DNA of 64,000 nucleotides, taken from contig NMRB01000577.1 of assembly GCA_002633025.1 (NCBI GenBank), forward strand, positions 203,141 through 267,140, given 5' to 3'. Positions 40,701 to 50,439 of this stretch are shown one piece after another; within the stretch, counting starts at the first letter, position 1, and each line of letters begins with the position of its first letter. A program made the translations under genes and the position numbers. The notes under the pieces are model-generated. The model saw only the letters and a list, made by a program, of their open reading frames with translations. It was not told the DNA's origin and searched no databases. The DNA comes from Notospermus geniculatus. Taxonomy: Eukaryota; Nemertea; Pilidiophora; Heteronemertea; Lineidae.

Positions 40701-43194
40701 CAACAGGTGTATTTTTTTTCAGAGTGGCCATTTTGTGTGACTTCCCTTTTTTAGAACACACTGGGAAACAGACTCACAGATTGCCTGTGTGTCAGTTATT
40801 GCCAAGTCGCGGCTTATTCCGTCAATCTACAGGTGTATCAGAAAAAACTAAACTCCCGAAAAAATCATCATAAAATAAACACAGAGGGGAGTTTTGAATA
40901 ACTGGCTATATCCCTTTGTAGAGGACATGATTCTGCATCGAATGATACCAGTGTCGTTGTTTACACTTGACGTTTCAATGAGGAGCGACGGTTTGAAGTT
41001 TGAAAAATTGAAGTCCTTTGCGCACGGAAATGTGAAGGTTAAAATTCGATCTGTCGAAGTGAATGAAAAGTTTAGACTAAGTTTTACTAACGTGCCGAAG
41101 CGTTTTTGAAATAATTAATCCTTTCACCCTCTAACCCCGAAACAAAAAGTCTCATTTTTGAGTGTATCCTCACCAAATGGTAATCACACTTGCATGAACT
41201 GATCGTGACCTTCAAGTAAATGTCTGGTCAATGTCATCTTTTCTTCAAATAGCTCAATTAATATGTTAATCAGACAATGACATAATTTCTGATCACAAAT
41301 CTGTGAGCAGCTGTGCACTGACCTGAGTTTTTGGCTTGTGTCCGGTGATGCGGGTGAAAAATGGTTAGGCCACAGTAAAAGGTTTAAGTTTCTTGACACT
41401 TGGTGAGGATGCACTTACAAATGAAACTTTTTTGTTTCGGGGATAGAGGGTGAAAGGATGAATTATTTCAAAAACGCTTCGGCACGTTTGTAAAACTCAG
41501 TCTAAACTTTTCATTGACATCGACAGATCCAGTTTTAACCCTCGCATTTCCGTGCGCAAAGGACTTCAATTTTTCAAAATTCAAACTGTCGCTGCTCATT
41601 GAAACGTGAATTGTTAACAACGATACTGGTATTATTCGATGTAGAATTATGTCCTCTACAAAGGGATATAGCCAGTTTTTCAAAACTCCCCTCTATGTTT
41701 ATTTTATGATGATTTTTTCTCGAGTCTAGTTTTTTTCTGATACACCCTGTATTGCAATATCACACTGGCACAGGGGCCACACTGAAAAACGTTGTAGCAG
41801 GCCGGAAAAGTGAACATGAAGTAGGCATACGCCAAACACGGATTTCACATCTCGCAGAGATCACAGCGTCCCTTGTCATGCTTGTAGTTCCGGTATTTTG
41901 AAAGACCACTTTCGGTTTACCTCATTTCTAGGTGTAATTCCTAGGAGTGGGATTAGTTTTTAACACTCACCACGAAGACTTTTGAAGGGAAAAAAATTGT
42001 GCTGGATCGAGGTTGAAGTACGTATGAGTTGAAAAAGCCGCCGCCAGGAGATGGAGGTTCCTATATCCCCTGGCGACGACATCGGGAACGAACACGTTTT
42101 TCAACCTCGATCCAGGAAATGTTTGCCTTACTCCCTGTAGTGAGGTCTCACACACCAGTGAGGCGCCCAGGCTACCATGGAGCCTGACCTGGAGCGACGT
42201 CGATATTCACATCATCATCTTCTAAAGCATGTAGCGCCTACAATATCGTCATGGCACACATCATGGCATACATTTTTGAAAAGCTTACAGCTCAGGGAAC
42301 ACCTCTGGCCAATTTTCAAAATCATCCAACTCTGTATTGATTGCTCAAGGTGGCAATTCCAAACCCGACACGTGCTCGAAAATGGCAAAAAACTGGAAAT
42401 CTACTCCAAGGCCTACAAACTTCACAATTACCATAGTATGAGAAAAAAATTTTCTCAACCATGTGCTCACCTCATAACTTACCCAAAATGCATGCATTTT
42501 GGATATGTCATAAAAAAATGGGGGGGGGGGGGTCATAGCAGCTTTTTTTTCGCTATGGCCCTTCAAAATCTCACCTTCATAATTCGCGCCATTGAACCAG
42601 AGCCGACCTTGACCGACCTACTTTTCAGCTATAAATAGCTGGCCAGGCCTGGTTGTTGTATTACTACACAGAGTGCTCTGATAATGTGATAATTTGTTCA
42701 TCAAATCTCCAAAACTATCTCTTCACAAAAAACTAAGACAATAGTCTGAAAGAAATTGAAAATCGGCACACGATAGGACCATATTATATGGATGGAAATC
42801 AATCAAGTTAAAGTACTAGATTTTTTGGGGGTGACAAATCGGGCCTCGTCCCCACTGGTGAGTGAGCCCTGAGGCTAAAAACTAACCTGACCCGTAGGAA
42901 TTACACCTAGAAGTGAGGTAAACCGGAAGCGACTGTTCAAAATACTAGAAGGGGCGCTGTGATCGCTACGAGATGTGAAATCGGTGTATTCAAAATGTCC
43001 CGCCAATGGGTAATGTTCAAATGACATTTGTGTTTTAATTTGCAGGCGTTTGCAGAGGGGCTCGCGTTCATGTGAGAAATGGATATTGCAGCTGTCGGGG
43101 CGGAGGTAATGCGATGTGTGTCGGCGAGCCAGTGATGCAACAGGCCTATGCAGGCCAACCTCCTTCACCACCGCCACTGCCAAGAAGGAATTAG
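37736..43194 (+). CDS. Three-exon gene for an 82-residue secreted four-cysteine peptide
   Basis: Exons 37736-37766, 40533-40601 and 43046-43194, with introns from 37767 (GTGAGT...TTTTTCAG) and 40602 (GTAAGT...TTTGCAG), both phase 1. Joined, they give a signal peptide (M-K-G-V-H-I-L-L-V-L then V-A-L-V-S-V-S-Q-A) with predicted cleavage after Ala19. A short acidic linker (E-A-Q-D-I-D-Y) follows, then cysteines at 36, 48, 50 and 58 (C-x11-C-x-C-x7-C), a Gly-rich loop, a Pro-rich stretch and R-R-N at the end. The start context is AAAATGA with A at -3. AATAAA follows at 43261. The exon borders complete a hydrophobic core that neither exon has alone, which is strong evidence. The family is not recognised. 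The N-G-x-C-x-C-x-G-G pattern faintly recalls pacifastin or VWC modules. Function is unknown; a secreted effector, inhibitor or signalling peptide is possible. Confidence 0.75.
37793..38256. mobile_element. 464-bp MITE, TTA target duplication
   Basis: AGGGCCGGTTTGACGGGCGT on the left and the inverse ACGCCCGTCAAACCGGCCCT on the right. TTA at 37790-37792 and 38257-38259. The interior is rich in GCGAT and ATCGC motifs. Lies 26 bases inside intron 1. Confidence 0.9.
38500..38770. mobile_element. 271-bp foldback MITE
   Basis: ACGCTGGTGACTCAACTTTT and its inverse, with GTTGACTATTT and GCAAATAGAAGGGGTGACA also mirrored. Arms are about 100 bp. ACAACAGCTGTAACTTATT is duplicated in the loop. Confidence 0.85.
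38831..38946 (+). repeat. Solo TIR of the TGCGCTTCCACTAC MITE
   Basis: It repeats 38953-39068 almost exactly: TGCGCTTCCACTACAAAAAA..., CCGGGTTTAATAAGTCCGG and GTGCGGATCTATTTAG. Only the arm is present, placed head to tail before the complete element. Confidence 0.85.
38953..39321. mobile_element. 369-bp MITE with ~120-bp TIRs
   Basis: TTGCGCTTCCACTACAAAAA at the left and its inverse at the right, with CCGGTTCTATTAAGTGCGGA also mirrored. The centre (39070-39205) is unrelated to the arms. Confidence 0.9.
39797..40229 (+). mobile_element. GGGAGGTTCCGCAA-family MITE, complete copy
   Basis: GGGAGGTTCCGCAAAG on the left and CGTTGCGGAACCTAC on the right, flanked by TA (39795-39796, 40230-40231). 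It contains several TGACGTCA/ACGTCA sites. It is the reference copy for the nested pair at 13010-13874. Confidence 0.85.
40830..41749. mobile_element. 920-bp foldback element with ~355-bp arms
   Basis: CAGGTGTATCAGAAAAAACT at the left, mirrored as TTTTTTCTGATACACCCTG at the right. The arms (40830-41185, 41395-41749) stay alignable throughout. The two 71-codon frames in the arms are the same sequence seen twice; neither is a known protein. Confidence 0.85.
41836..42982. mobile_element. 1.15-kb inverted-repeat element
   Basis: ACGGATTTCACATCTCGCAG, GATCACAGCG, CGGTTTACCTCATTTCTAGG and TGTAATTCCTA (41838-41955) are mirrored at 42888-42978. Inside it a smaller inverted pair TGGATCGAGGTTGAA / TTCAACCTCGATCCA spans 42003-42115. 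The 153-codon frame inside (42177-42638) has no recognisable domain. Confidence 0.75.
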
Positions 43195-43260
43195 AACCCA
43201 AATATTGCTGCTCTGTAGGGCCTACAATACAACTAAGCCTTCACCACAGTTGTAAAACAA

Positions 43261-43266
43261 AATAAA
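43261..43266 (+). terminator. Poly(A) signal of the secreted-peptide gene
   Basis: AATAAA, 67 bases after the TAG stop at 43192-43194. Distance and sequence are typical of a 3' untranslated region. Confidence 0.65.
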
Positions 43267-43427
43267 TTTGGCGGAATATTTCGTAGAAATGTCGTACGCA
43301 GCTAGCCATCTTTTATCCTTAACCTGTACTAAGAACTAAGGGTGAATGAGAATAAAATTGAAAGCTATGAAGGTGTTCATATTCTTTTTTATGAATGGGG
43401 TTATCCATTCGCTCACATGATGAGTTA

Positions 43428-43539
43428 TGCCCGCTGTACAAGATCAAATTTTTCATCCAATTTTCTGAATTTGCTCAATAACGGCCTACATGCGGCTTTC
43501 CAAAAAATGGATGAAAAATTTGATCGCGTACAGCCGCCA
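43428..43539. mobile_element. 112-bp MITE, TTA target duplication
   Basis: TGCCCGCTGTACAAGATCAA left, ATTTGATCGCGTACAGCCGCCA right, TTA at 43425-43427 and 43540-43542. Same family as 21012-21160. Confidence 0.9.
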
Positions 43540-44308
43540 TTATAGAGCAGACGTGACACCTATAGAGGCTCTTTATTCGAGAGATCCGGTTCGCGAAGAA
43601 CGGCCAATCACACCTTGAATCGTCATGAATAATAGGTGGCGTGTGTGTACCATAAATTCAAACACACGCATATTCTCGCGTGGTCTGCTTCACCGTGGAT
43701 AACCCCATTTTAGTTGAATTTGCTAACGACGACTTTAATGCACAGAATGTCCAGTTATACAGGATGGCCGCCAAAAACGCACAAGCATGACTCCACTAAC
43801 CAGAGCCTATAACCGCTCAAGAATACACCAAGGGCGTATTCGAATCCCTGCACTCGTGTTGATATCGACACGAGTGCGAGTCTCGAACGTCGAGAACCGA
43901 CACGGGAACGGCGTTCGCGAACAAAATTTCCACTCCCCACTTTTTGGAGGTGAGACGGAGAACACCGAGAACAAAGATGGCGGCCAATGTCATTGACGAC
44001 GAAATGTCGTAAGTTAATTTCGATAAAACTTTGTGTCTTCCTTGAATATGAGACGTTCCTGCCGGCAGTAATGTAATTTGTAATGTCGGTTAACCCGTGG
44101 ATATACCGGTAGTCACGATAGGAAAAAATGACCTTTCCTGCAACAAAAATCTGATTTTGCACAGGGGCATAGTCCGCAGCATTACATCCGCAACCATGGC
44201 AACGACACCCGATACCTGGTGTCACGCACTTTCTTGTTCGGAACCTCAACACGCGAACACTGCTCCTGGGTCACTCGAGAACAGGGATTCGAATACGCCC
44301 CAAGATAT
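43540..44308. other. Region with inverted tRNA-like fragments
   Basis: CAGGGATTCGAATACGCCC occurs at 44282 on the plus strand and inverted at about 43830. It resembles a pol III B box (GGATTCGAATAC). GAGAACAAAGATGGCGGCC near 43970 recalls a 5' untranslated start, but the frame closes at once. Confidence 0.4.
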
Positions 44309-44467
44309 CCCGATTCGGTCCAGTGGTTAGAGCTCCAGACCCTATTTTGTAAAGCAAAGTCGAGGCCCTTATCATACTGACTAGCGATTCACCAAGTTAA
44401 TAAAAGGACCTCTAACTTTGCTTCACAAAAAAAGAACCAAGGCTAAAACTACTGGACCGAATCGAGG
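44309..44467. mobile_element. 159-bp foldback element, CGATTCGGTCCAGT ends
   Basis: CCCGATTCGGTCCAGTGGTT on the left and ACTGGACCGAATCG on the right. Inside, GTAAAGCAAAGTCGAGG pairs with CCTCTAACTTTGCTTCAC. Probably a MITE. Confidence 0.8.
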
Positions 44468-44584
44468 TATCGTCTTGGTGACATTTCTCTACTAGAAAGA
44501 TTCTACCCAATCACTCCTGTGGTTTGGGACTGAAGGCGTGGAAGTATGTGTGTGCGTTTTCTTTGGGCCACCCTGTGTGGTACG

Positions 44585-44700
44585 GCCTGACACCCAGCTA
44601 GCAAGTGAAAGTTGGGCCAACGTTGGCTGATGGTCAAACGTTAGAGGTTGGATGTCGACGTTGCACTGATGTCTTTCCAACGTAAAAATTGACCATATGT
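44585..44700. repeat. CCCAGCTAGC-ended AACGTT repeat
   Basis: CACCCAGCTAGCAAGTG then GCCAACGTTGGC, CAAACGTTAG, CGACGTTGC and CCAACGT. Matches in character and end sequence the array at 1140-1305. Confidence 0.55.
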
Positions 44701-45228
44701 CATGTGTTCCCTTCTGCATTTTTCGGAAAATGATGTCGTCTAGGCTACTTGTGCACAATTAAAGAATTAATGTTTTTTTGTGGTTGCTGCAACGTTATGT
44801 CAACGTCTGCTAAAAAATGTATAATGTTCACTTTTAAAGATAATGTATCACGACTTCATTGTTTACATTCAATGTTTGTAAACATGGATGTTTACATTAT
44901 GTTATTTTGGACTTTTAGGACATGCCAACCCACCAAATTGAATATTCTCAGTTTCAAAATAATTTCTAGAGTGGCATGCCACCAACAAATTACTCATAAG
45001 AAAAAGAAAGACTGTACATAAACAAACAAAATGTAAATAAACAATGATTTTCGTGGCCCGCGAAAGTATCCGTGATATATTATCTTTAACGTGTCCATCC
45101 TTTGTTAAGTTTCTATTTTGAATTTTTTCCTATCATGTCGATTGGTTTTTCATGTTTACTAGATATCTCTTGAGATTTACTTAACAGTTAGGGGAATTAT
45201 GCCAGAATGTCCCTCATCGTGAGGTTAC
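44701..45228. other. Intergenic stretch
   Basis: AT-rich, no gene recognised. Confidence 0.5.
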
Positions 45229-45330
45229 TATAAATAGACACCACTCGCATGACTCTGGTGACTGACAGGCAATAAAATCCTCATCACAGCCGTCCTGACC
45301 TCAGCTTCAACTGAAACATGTGGCATTATT
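45229..45330 (+). other. LTR-like TATA and AATAAA arrangement
   Basis: TATAAATAG at 45229, AATAAAATCC at 45271, then a short run to AACTGAAACATGTGGCATT. This spacing looks like the U3-R-U5 core of an LTR. No internal retrotransposon sequence is adjacent, so at most a solo LTR. Confidence 0.3.
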
Positions 45331-45349
45331 TTACTTTTGTTTACACTCT

Positions 45350-45505
45350 TAGCAAAAAGGGTTCTTTAATGGTTCTATAAGGAACCACAGGGTTTCTTTT
45401 GAAACCTTAGGGTTCTTTGACGCCACAGAGAACCCTTAGGGTTCTTTAGACATGCAAGATGGTTTTACGCAGAAATAGGGTTCTATGGGGGNTCTACGCC
45501 TGACA
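45350..45505. repeat. GGGTTCTTT-rich repeat
   Basis: AAGGGTTCTTTAATGGTTC, AACCTTAGGGTTCTTTGA and GAACCCTTAGGGTTCTTTAG recur in both orientations. Such blocks are typical MITE-like repeats of animal genomes. An N at 45492 lies at its end. Confidence 0.65.
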
Positions 45506-45968
45506 GACTATCATACACTCAAAAATTAGCCTACAGCATTCACTTGCCAGATGTTTCACCTATCGGGCCACGCCTATCCATACTAGGCCTCCGGAACATG
45601 CACACACTGAGCTAAGGGACAAACAAAAACACCCTAATTTAGGCCTAGCAAATATGCCATGAGAACCGAGGCCGAAATGAAAAAAGACGGAAAACAGTAA
45701 TATGAAGGAATGCTCACCTGATACACATCCTGATAGTCAAAAGTAGCCAACAGCGGAAAATTTTGTTCACAAGTAGGGCCTACATGTATTCCTCGTCACC
45801 GAATGTTGACGTGTCATGGCCCTATTGTGCCTTTCCTGTAGCCTCGGTCATATGATCAATACTCGATGAACGGACAATAGGCCTACATCGGCATTTACCC
45901 CATTGTGAAACCTGGAGACGAATCCAATACGCAATAATTTCGCCGAGAAAAAGGACTCGAATAAACAC
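45506..45968. other. Intergenic stretch
   Basis: TAGGCCTA at 45644 and 45882. No gene recognised. Confidence 0.5.
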
Positions 45969-46042
45969 AGCGGACCGCTGGTCTAGTGGAAAACGCACCG
46001 GTCTTCCAAGCCGAAACTTGAAGGTTCGAATCCAGATCCGGG
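45969..46042 (+). ncRNA. tRNA-like sequence (degenerate tRNA-Gly-like or SINE head)
   Basis: TGGTCTAGTGG (A box), an anticodon-arm-like CGGTCTTCCAAGCCG with TCC in the loop, and AGGTTCGAATCC (B box). The T stem and acceptor stem do not pair properly, so a working tRNA-Gly is unlikely. A T-rich stretch follows at 46047. Confidence 0.5.
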
Positions 46043-47172
46043 CTATTCCTTTTTTCATTTGAATACTTTTTCAGTTTGGTATTTCGCTTTTCTGACATGT
46101 AGACCCACAAGTACATGCACTCACAGCGTTGATCACTTGTTGATGGTCAGGCCGCAAATAAGGTGCTGCCACCTACATGCTTCGGTACTCTATCATGTTT
46201 GGAGTCCCACTAAAACATGGCGGATGTCCCATGTTATTTCATGAACTGCCCGCGCTGTGGCGCGGGCGTTTTTTAAAAACGTGCGAGGCCCTGGTTTTAT
46301 GCATGCAGTTCAGCTTTAAGGAGGCTTCTAGAATACGGCCCCAGATCTGTGGTTATTAGCAAAATGTACCTTCACCAAGGTTGGCTAGTGACGTTACTAC
46401 AACGTTGCCACATTGCTGTGCGATATAGGCCTATGTCTGTGGATATTGAAGGTGTTGTTAATGCCATTTTAAGTCTATCTTGCTTTGAAGTTAGATTTAT
46501 GATTCATTGGCCTAACATGCTAACTGCATGCAATTCTAACGCCACGTTGAGCAGACGTTGTCTGAACGTTAGTCGATTTGAATCTCATCTAATTATGTAA
46601 TAATGAAATTGAAAAAAATAAAATATAAGAATCATCTCTTTAATAAGCATAATTAGGCTCGATATGATTCAGACCAAATAACTCCCTTCAGGAGATAAAT
46701 TTAGTACTAGAAAATGTTGACCTTATGCGTGAACCACACCATGCGACTGAAACATTGGTTTCCAACCATGTTGCAAACTCTTTCTCAAACTTTCATAAAA
46801 TAACAACATCCTGGGGAATCAACCATCAATAGTGAAGAGAGGCAAAAATCCCACATTCAGAGTCGGGTTTTGCCACGTTCTTCAATTCAACACTTCTATT
46901 CGGATCTGAGGAACCCTGGCCATTACTTCCAGTTCATTTCCTAAGTGAGGTGACGTCAGAGGCACGTGATGTTCGTGGACGATCAGTTCTGTTTGGAACA
47001 CTGGCTCGGCCGGCCGCGCTGGGGTTATGCTTGAGTGTCAGCTCATGCTTGTGCGTTTTTGCATGTGCCCGTGCACTTGAAGTTGTCGCATGGTATGGGT
47101 ATCGTTGGGTTGCCGAGCTCGTGTTCCTGACATCGTCCCTGCTTCGTGATCTGGGGCGTAAGAGTGTGGTAT
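46043..47172. other. Intergenic stretch
   Basis: No gene recognised. A GC hairpin followed by T-run at 46249-46275 is described under rejected items. Confidence 0.5.
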
Positions 47173-47495
47173 CTCGGTAGTTCGCTATCGGAGATAGGCC
47201 ATGGTCCATGCTAGGTGATCTTGGACGTTAGAAGGAGATGGTAATCTCGGTAGTTCGCTATCGGAGATAGGCCATAGTCCATGCTAGGTGATCTTGGACG
47301 TTAAAAGGAGAGGGTAATCTCGGTGGTTCGCTATCGGTGATAGGCCAAAGTCCATGCTAGGTGATCTTGTACGTTAAAAGTAGATGGTAATCTCGGTAGT
47401 TCGTTATCGGAGATAGGCCATGGTCCAGGCTAGGTGATCTTGAACGTAAGAAAGTAGATGGGAATCTCGGTACTTTGCTATCGGGAATAGGCCTG
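47173..47495 (+). repeat. 73-bp tandem repeat
   Basis: About 4.3 units starting CTCGGTAGTTCGCTATCGGA at 47173, 47246, 47319, 47392 and 47466. Unit contents include GATAGGCCATGGTCCATGCT and GGTGATCTTGGACGTTA. A few substitutions per unit. Confidence 0.95.
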
Positions 47496-47806
47496 ACAGA
47501 GCCTGTGTGGTCAGCCCCAGGCGGTCCGGGTGGCCGCAGGATATGAGGCGGGGCTGCGATTGTCAAAGTCTGTTTGCCGTGGCTGGGAAAAAATTTCTTG
47601 CATGCATGTTAATAGTTGGAGCAGTCGGCATACAGTTGGGAGTTGATTTTTCGGTATGTGTACATGCGTATCTAGATATGGGTAGTATCTAGAGTCATGG
47701 GGTTTGCGTATATGGCAGTGTTGGTGGTTGTGTAACACCTGTTTACTGATAATGGTCGCAGCTCACGCTCGTATACCCTTGGCTTGTAAGTGGTAAATAG
47801 GGCCGA

Positions 47807-49552
47807 ATGGGTCAATGTCGTCCTTGGTATACCTTATGTTTACCCAGGATCATCCTGGGCAATCCTTTTCTTTACACAGGACGGCCCTGGGTAAACATAA
47901 GGATCCTTAACNNNNNNNNNNNNNNNNNNNNNNNNNNNNNNNNNNNNNNNNNNNNNNNNNNNNNNNNNNNNNNNNNNNNNNNNNNNNNNNNNNNNNNNNN
48001 NNNNNNNNNNNNNNNNNNNNNNNNNNNNNNNNNNNNNNNNNNNNNNNNNNNNNNNNNNNNNNNNNNNNNNNNNNNNNNNNNNNNNNNNNNNNNNNNNNNN
48101 NNNNNNNNNNNNNNNNNNNNNNNNNNNNNNNNNNNNNNNNNNNNNNNNNNNNNNNNNNNNNNNNNNNNNNNNNNNNNNNNNNNNNNNNNNNNNNNNNNNN
48201 NNNNNNNNNNNNNNNNNNNNNNNNNNNNNNNNNNNNNNNNNNNNNNNNNNNNNNNNNNNNNNNNNNNNNNNNNNNNNNNNNNNNNNNNNNNNNNNNNNNN
48301 NNNNNNNNNNNNNNNNNNNNNNNNNNNNNNNNNNNNNNNNNNNNNNNNNNNNNNNNNNNNNNNNNNNNNNNNNNNNNNNNNNNNNNNNNNNNNNNNNNNN
48401 NNNNNNNNNNNNNNNNNNNNNNNNNNNNNNNNNNNNNNNNNNNNNNNNNNNNNNNNNNNNNNNNNNNNNNNNNNNNNNNNNNNNNNNNNNNNNNNNNNNN
48501 NNNNNNNNNNNNNNNNNNNNNNNNNNNNNNNNNNNNNNNNNNNNNNNNNNNNNNNNNNNNNNNNNNNNNNNNNNNNNNNNNNNNNNNNNNNNNNNNNNNN
48601 NNNNNNNNNNNNNNNNNNNNNNNNNNNNNNNNNNNNNNNNNNNNNNNNNNNNNNNNNNNNNNNNNNNNNNNNNNNNNNNNNNNNNNNNNNNNNNNNNNNN
48701 NNNNNNNNNNNNNNNNNNNNNNNNNNNNNNNNNNNNNNNNNNNNNNNNNNNNNNNNNNNNNNNNNNNNNNNNNNNNNNNNNNNNNNNNNNNNNNNNNNNN
48801 NNNNNNNNNNNNNNNNNNNNNNNNNNNNNNNNNNNNNNNNNNNNNNNNNNNNNNTTTTCGTCATAGATTTCTCAGCAACAACGCGACTGGGACCTGGCGT
48901 TTTATCACCAAATGTTGGGGAATACATACGTGCAGGTGCCGACGTTGAGTTATTTTGCAAATTCTAATTCTTAGTAATGATAATTATGTAATTTGTGCCA
49001 AAAATTGGTCAAAAATGAACTTTTTGAATATCTCCGGAATCCTGTTGAATAGTGAAAAAATCTCAACGTCGCGCCCTGCGCACAGATATACTGCTGCCAA
49101 ATGAAAAGAAACCACTGAAGTGCGATGCCTGATGAAAGAGAAAAGTCTTCCCAAAATTTTCATATTTTGGCCTAAACACGCCTACGCTTTTCGAAATACG
49201 CGGGCTATTAAAGTAACCTCCTTATTGTGATTAAAATAGGCCTATGCGCACGGACGCACCGGGTGTACAAAAGCATTGTGCTGGACAATATTTTTGAAAG
49301 AGTGTAGGTTTTGGCAACGAACTATGATCAGCTTGTCCTTGACGCCTAATTTTATTAACAATACATGGTTATTCATAAATAAGACGGTTCAACCTTCGAC
49401 CGCCGCACTAAAACGGCGCTGTATGTTTCCACTACCGCCCCCTTAAGGATCCTTATGTTTACCCAGGATGATCCTGGGTAAAGAAAATGATTACCCAGGA
49501 TAATCCTGGGTAAACATAAGGTATACCCAGGACGACATTGACCCATTCAGCG
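47807..49552. mobile_element. 1.75-kb TIR element around a gap
   Basis: GAATGGGTCAATGTCGTCCT, ACCTTATGTTTACCCAGGAT and AACATAAGGATCCTTAA (47807-47911) are mirrored at 49444-49552. The arms themselves contain tandem CCCAGGAT(C/A)ATCCTGGG palindromes. 943 of the enclosed bases are N. The visible interior has no recognised gene. Confidence 0.85.
47912..48854. other. Assembly gap (943 N)
   Basis: A run of N. The gap begins one base after the left TIR ends. Confidence 1.
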
Positions 49553-49559
49553 TAAATAG

Positions 49560-50165
49560 GTGGTGTGCACATGCGTGGTTTTCTTTGTGTCCGTAAATGA
49601 CAGGCTTTGTTTTGAAGTAGTAGTGGTGTGGAACGTCGACTAAGGGATAATCTTTCCGATCATGCGATTTTTAGTGATTGCGGCTGGTATTGATCGCGAT
49701 TCAGCATTGAGGGAGAGGTATTGTGGCTGTTGTCCGCGAGAAGGCATTATTGTTATATATATTTGCACCCATGATTTGTGTTGTGGCATTCTTCAATATG
49801 ACGGCGAGAAGGGCATTCCCTCCGTGGGAGGGATATGCTCCCGGTGGTTATGAGATTGATGGACATGGGTACGGAGCACCCCCCGGAGGAGGATTTGGCC
49901 AGTGTGTCGAAACGGCACCCCCTCTCTTCGTATTCGGCAGACGATTTGGCGTGTGAGACAAAAAAGTTGACGGGATATGATATGTCCGTGAGTATTCTTT
50001 TCTTTGGCTTCGTATTCACTATAGAGTTATCGCCCCTGCCCACCACTCAATAGGCCAGAACGTGTGTATCAACGCCTAGGGGGGCTTTAATCGAAACAAT
50101 CGGTTACGCTCATATCGAGGGTCACTAGAAGGTGGGAAGCGGCAGTAGTATAGTCAGACCTGCTT
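49560..50165. other. Stretch upstream of a gag-like gene; possible exon
   Basis: A plus-strand frame around 49873-49987 (E-H-P-P-E-E-D-L-A-S-V, A-D-D-L-A-C-E-T-K-K-L) ends at TCC|GTGAGT. It has coding-like composition and may belong to the retroelement carrying 50919-51656, but its phase does not match the acceptor at 50910. Left uncalled. Confidence 0.3.
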
Positions 50166-50173
50166 GGTTACTC

Positions 50174-50439
50174 TAGACTCGGGACCCAGTCGTTGTGTCG
50201 CTCCGGCCGCCGCACTACACTCCACAAACGACTGGGAAAGCAAGCTGCAAAATCGGCGGCTAGCGTACCGACAACAACAACGGCCATCTCGACCAATGAA
50301 ATTGCCCGAAAGCAATCTACTAGGGGAAATCTGGCACACTTTTGATTGTCTAGCCGCTGATTTTGCAGCTTGCTTTCCCAGTCGTTTGTGGAGTGTAGTG
50401 CGGCGGCCGGAGCGACACAACGACTGGGTCCCGAGTCTA
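50174..50439. mobile_element. 266-bp hAT-type MITE, perfect 8-bp target duplication
   Basis: TIRs of 90 bases (50174-50263, 50350-50439) start TAGACTCGGGACCCAGTCGT and differ at about one position. GGTTACTC lies at 50166-50173 and 50440-50447. An 8-bp duplication with a short non-coding interior is typical of hAT MITEs. The near-perfect arms mean recent insertion. Confidence 0.95.

Larger units (their letters stand above)
40602..43045 (+). other. Intron 2 of the secreted-peptide gene
   Basis: 2,444 bases, mostly two foldback elements (40830-41749 and 41836-42982). Donor GTAAGTAT, acceptor TTTTAATTTGCAG. Phase 1. An alternative internal exon (acceptor GAAACAG at 40648, about 60 bases in a compatible phase) cannot be excluded but would leave a 47-base intron. 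Confidence 0.65.

Noticed and set aside
42177-42638. 153-codon frame with a basic start
   Set aside because: It contains homopolymer runs, lies inside an inverted-repeat element in an intron, and shows no domain.
43755-44252. 165-codon minus-strand frame rich in Arg and Cys
   Set aside because: It overlaps inverted tRNA-like fragments and has no recognisable domain or splice context.
45969-46042. Functional tRNA-Gly(TCC)
   Set aside because: The anticodon arm and B box are good, but the T stem and acceptor stem do not pair.
46249-46275. GCCCGCGC..GCGCGGGC hairpin followed by a T-run, like a bacterial intrinsic terminator
   Set aside because: The window is animal DNA and no bacterial-type gene precedes it. 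It is a chance palindrome.
47173-47495. 73-bp repeats as a CRISPR or satellite array
   Set aside because: No spacers, and too few units to be called a satellite.
47807-48967. Frames of 362-386 codons
   Set aside because: Open only because of the 943-N gap.
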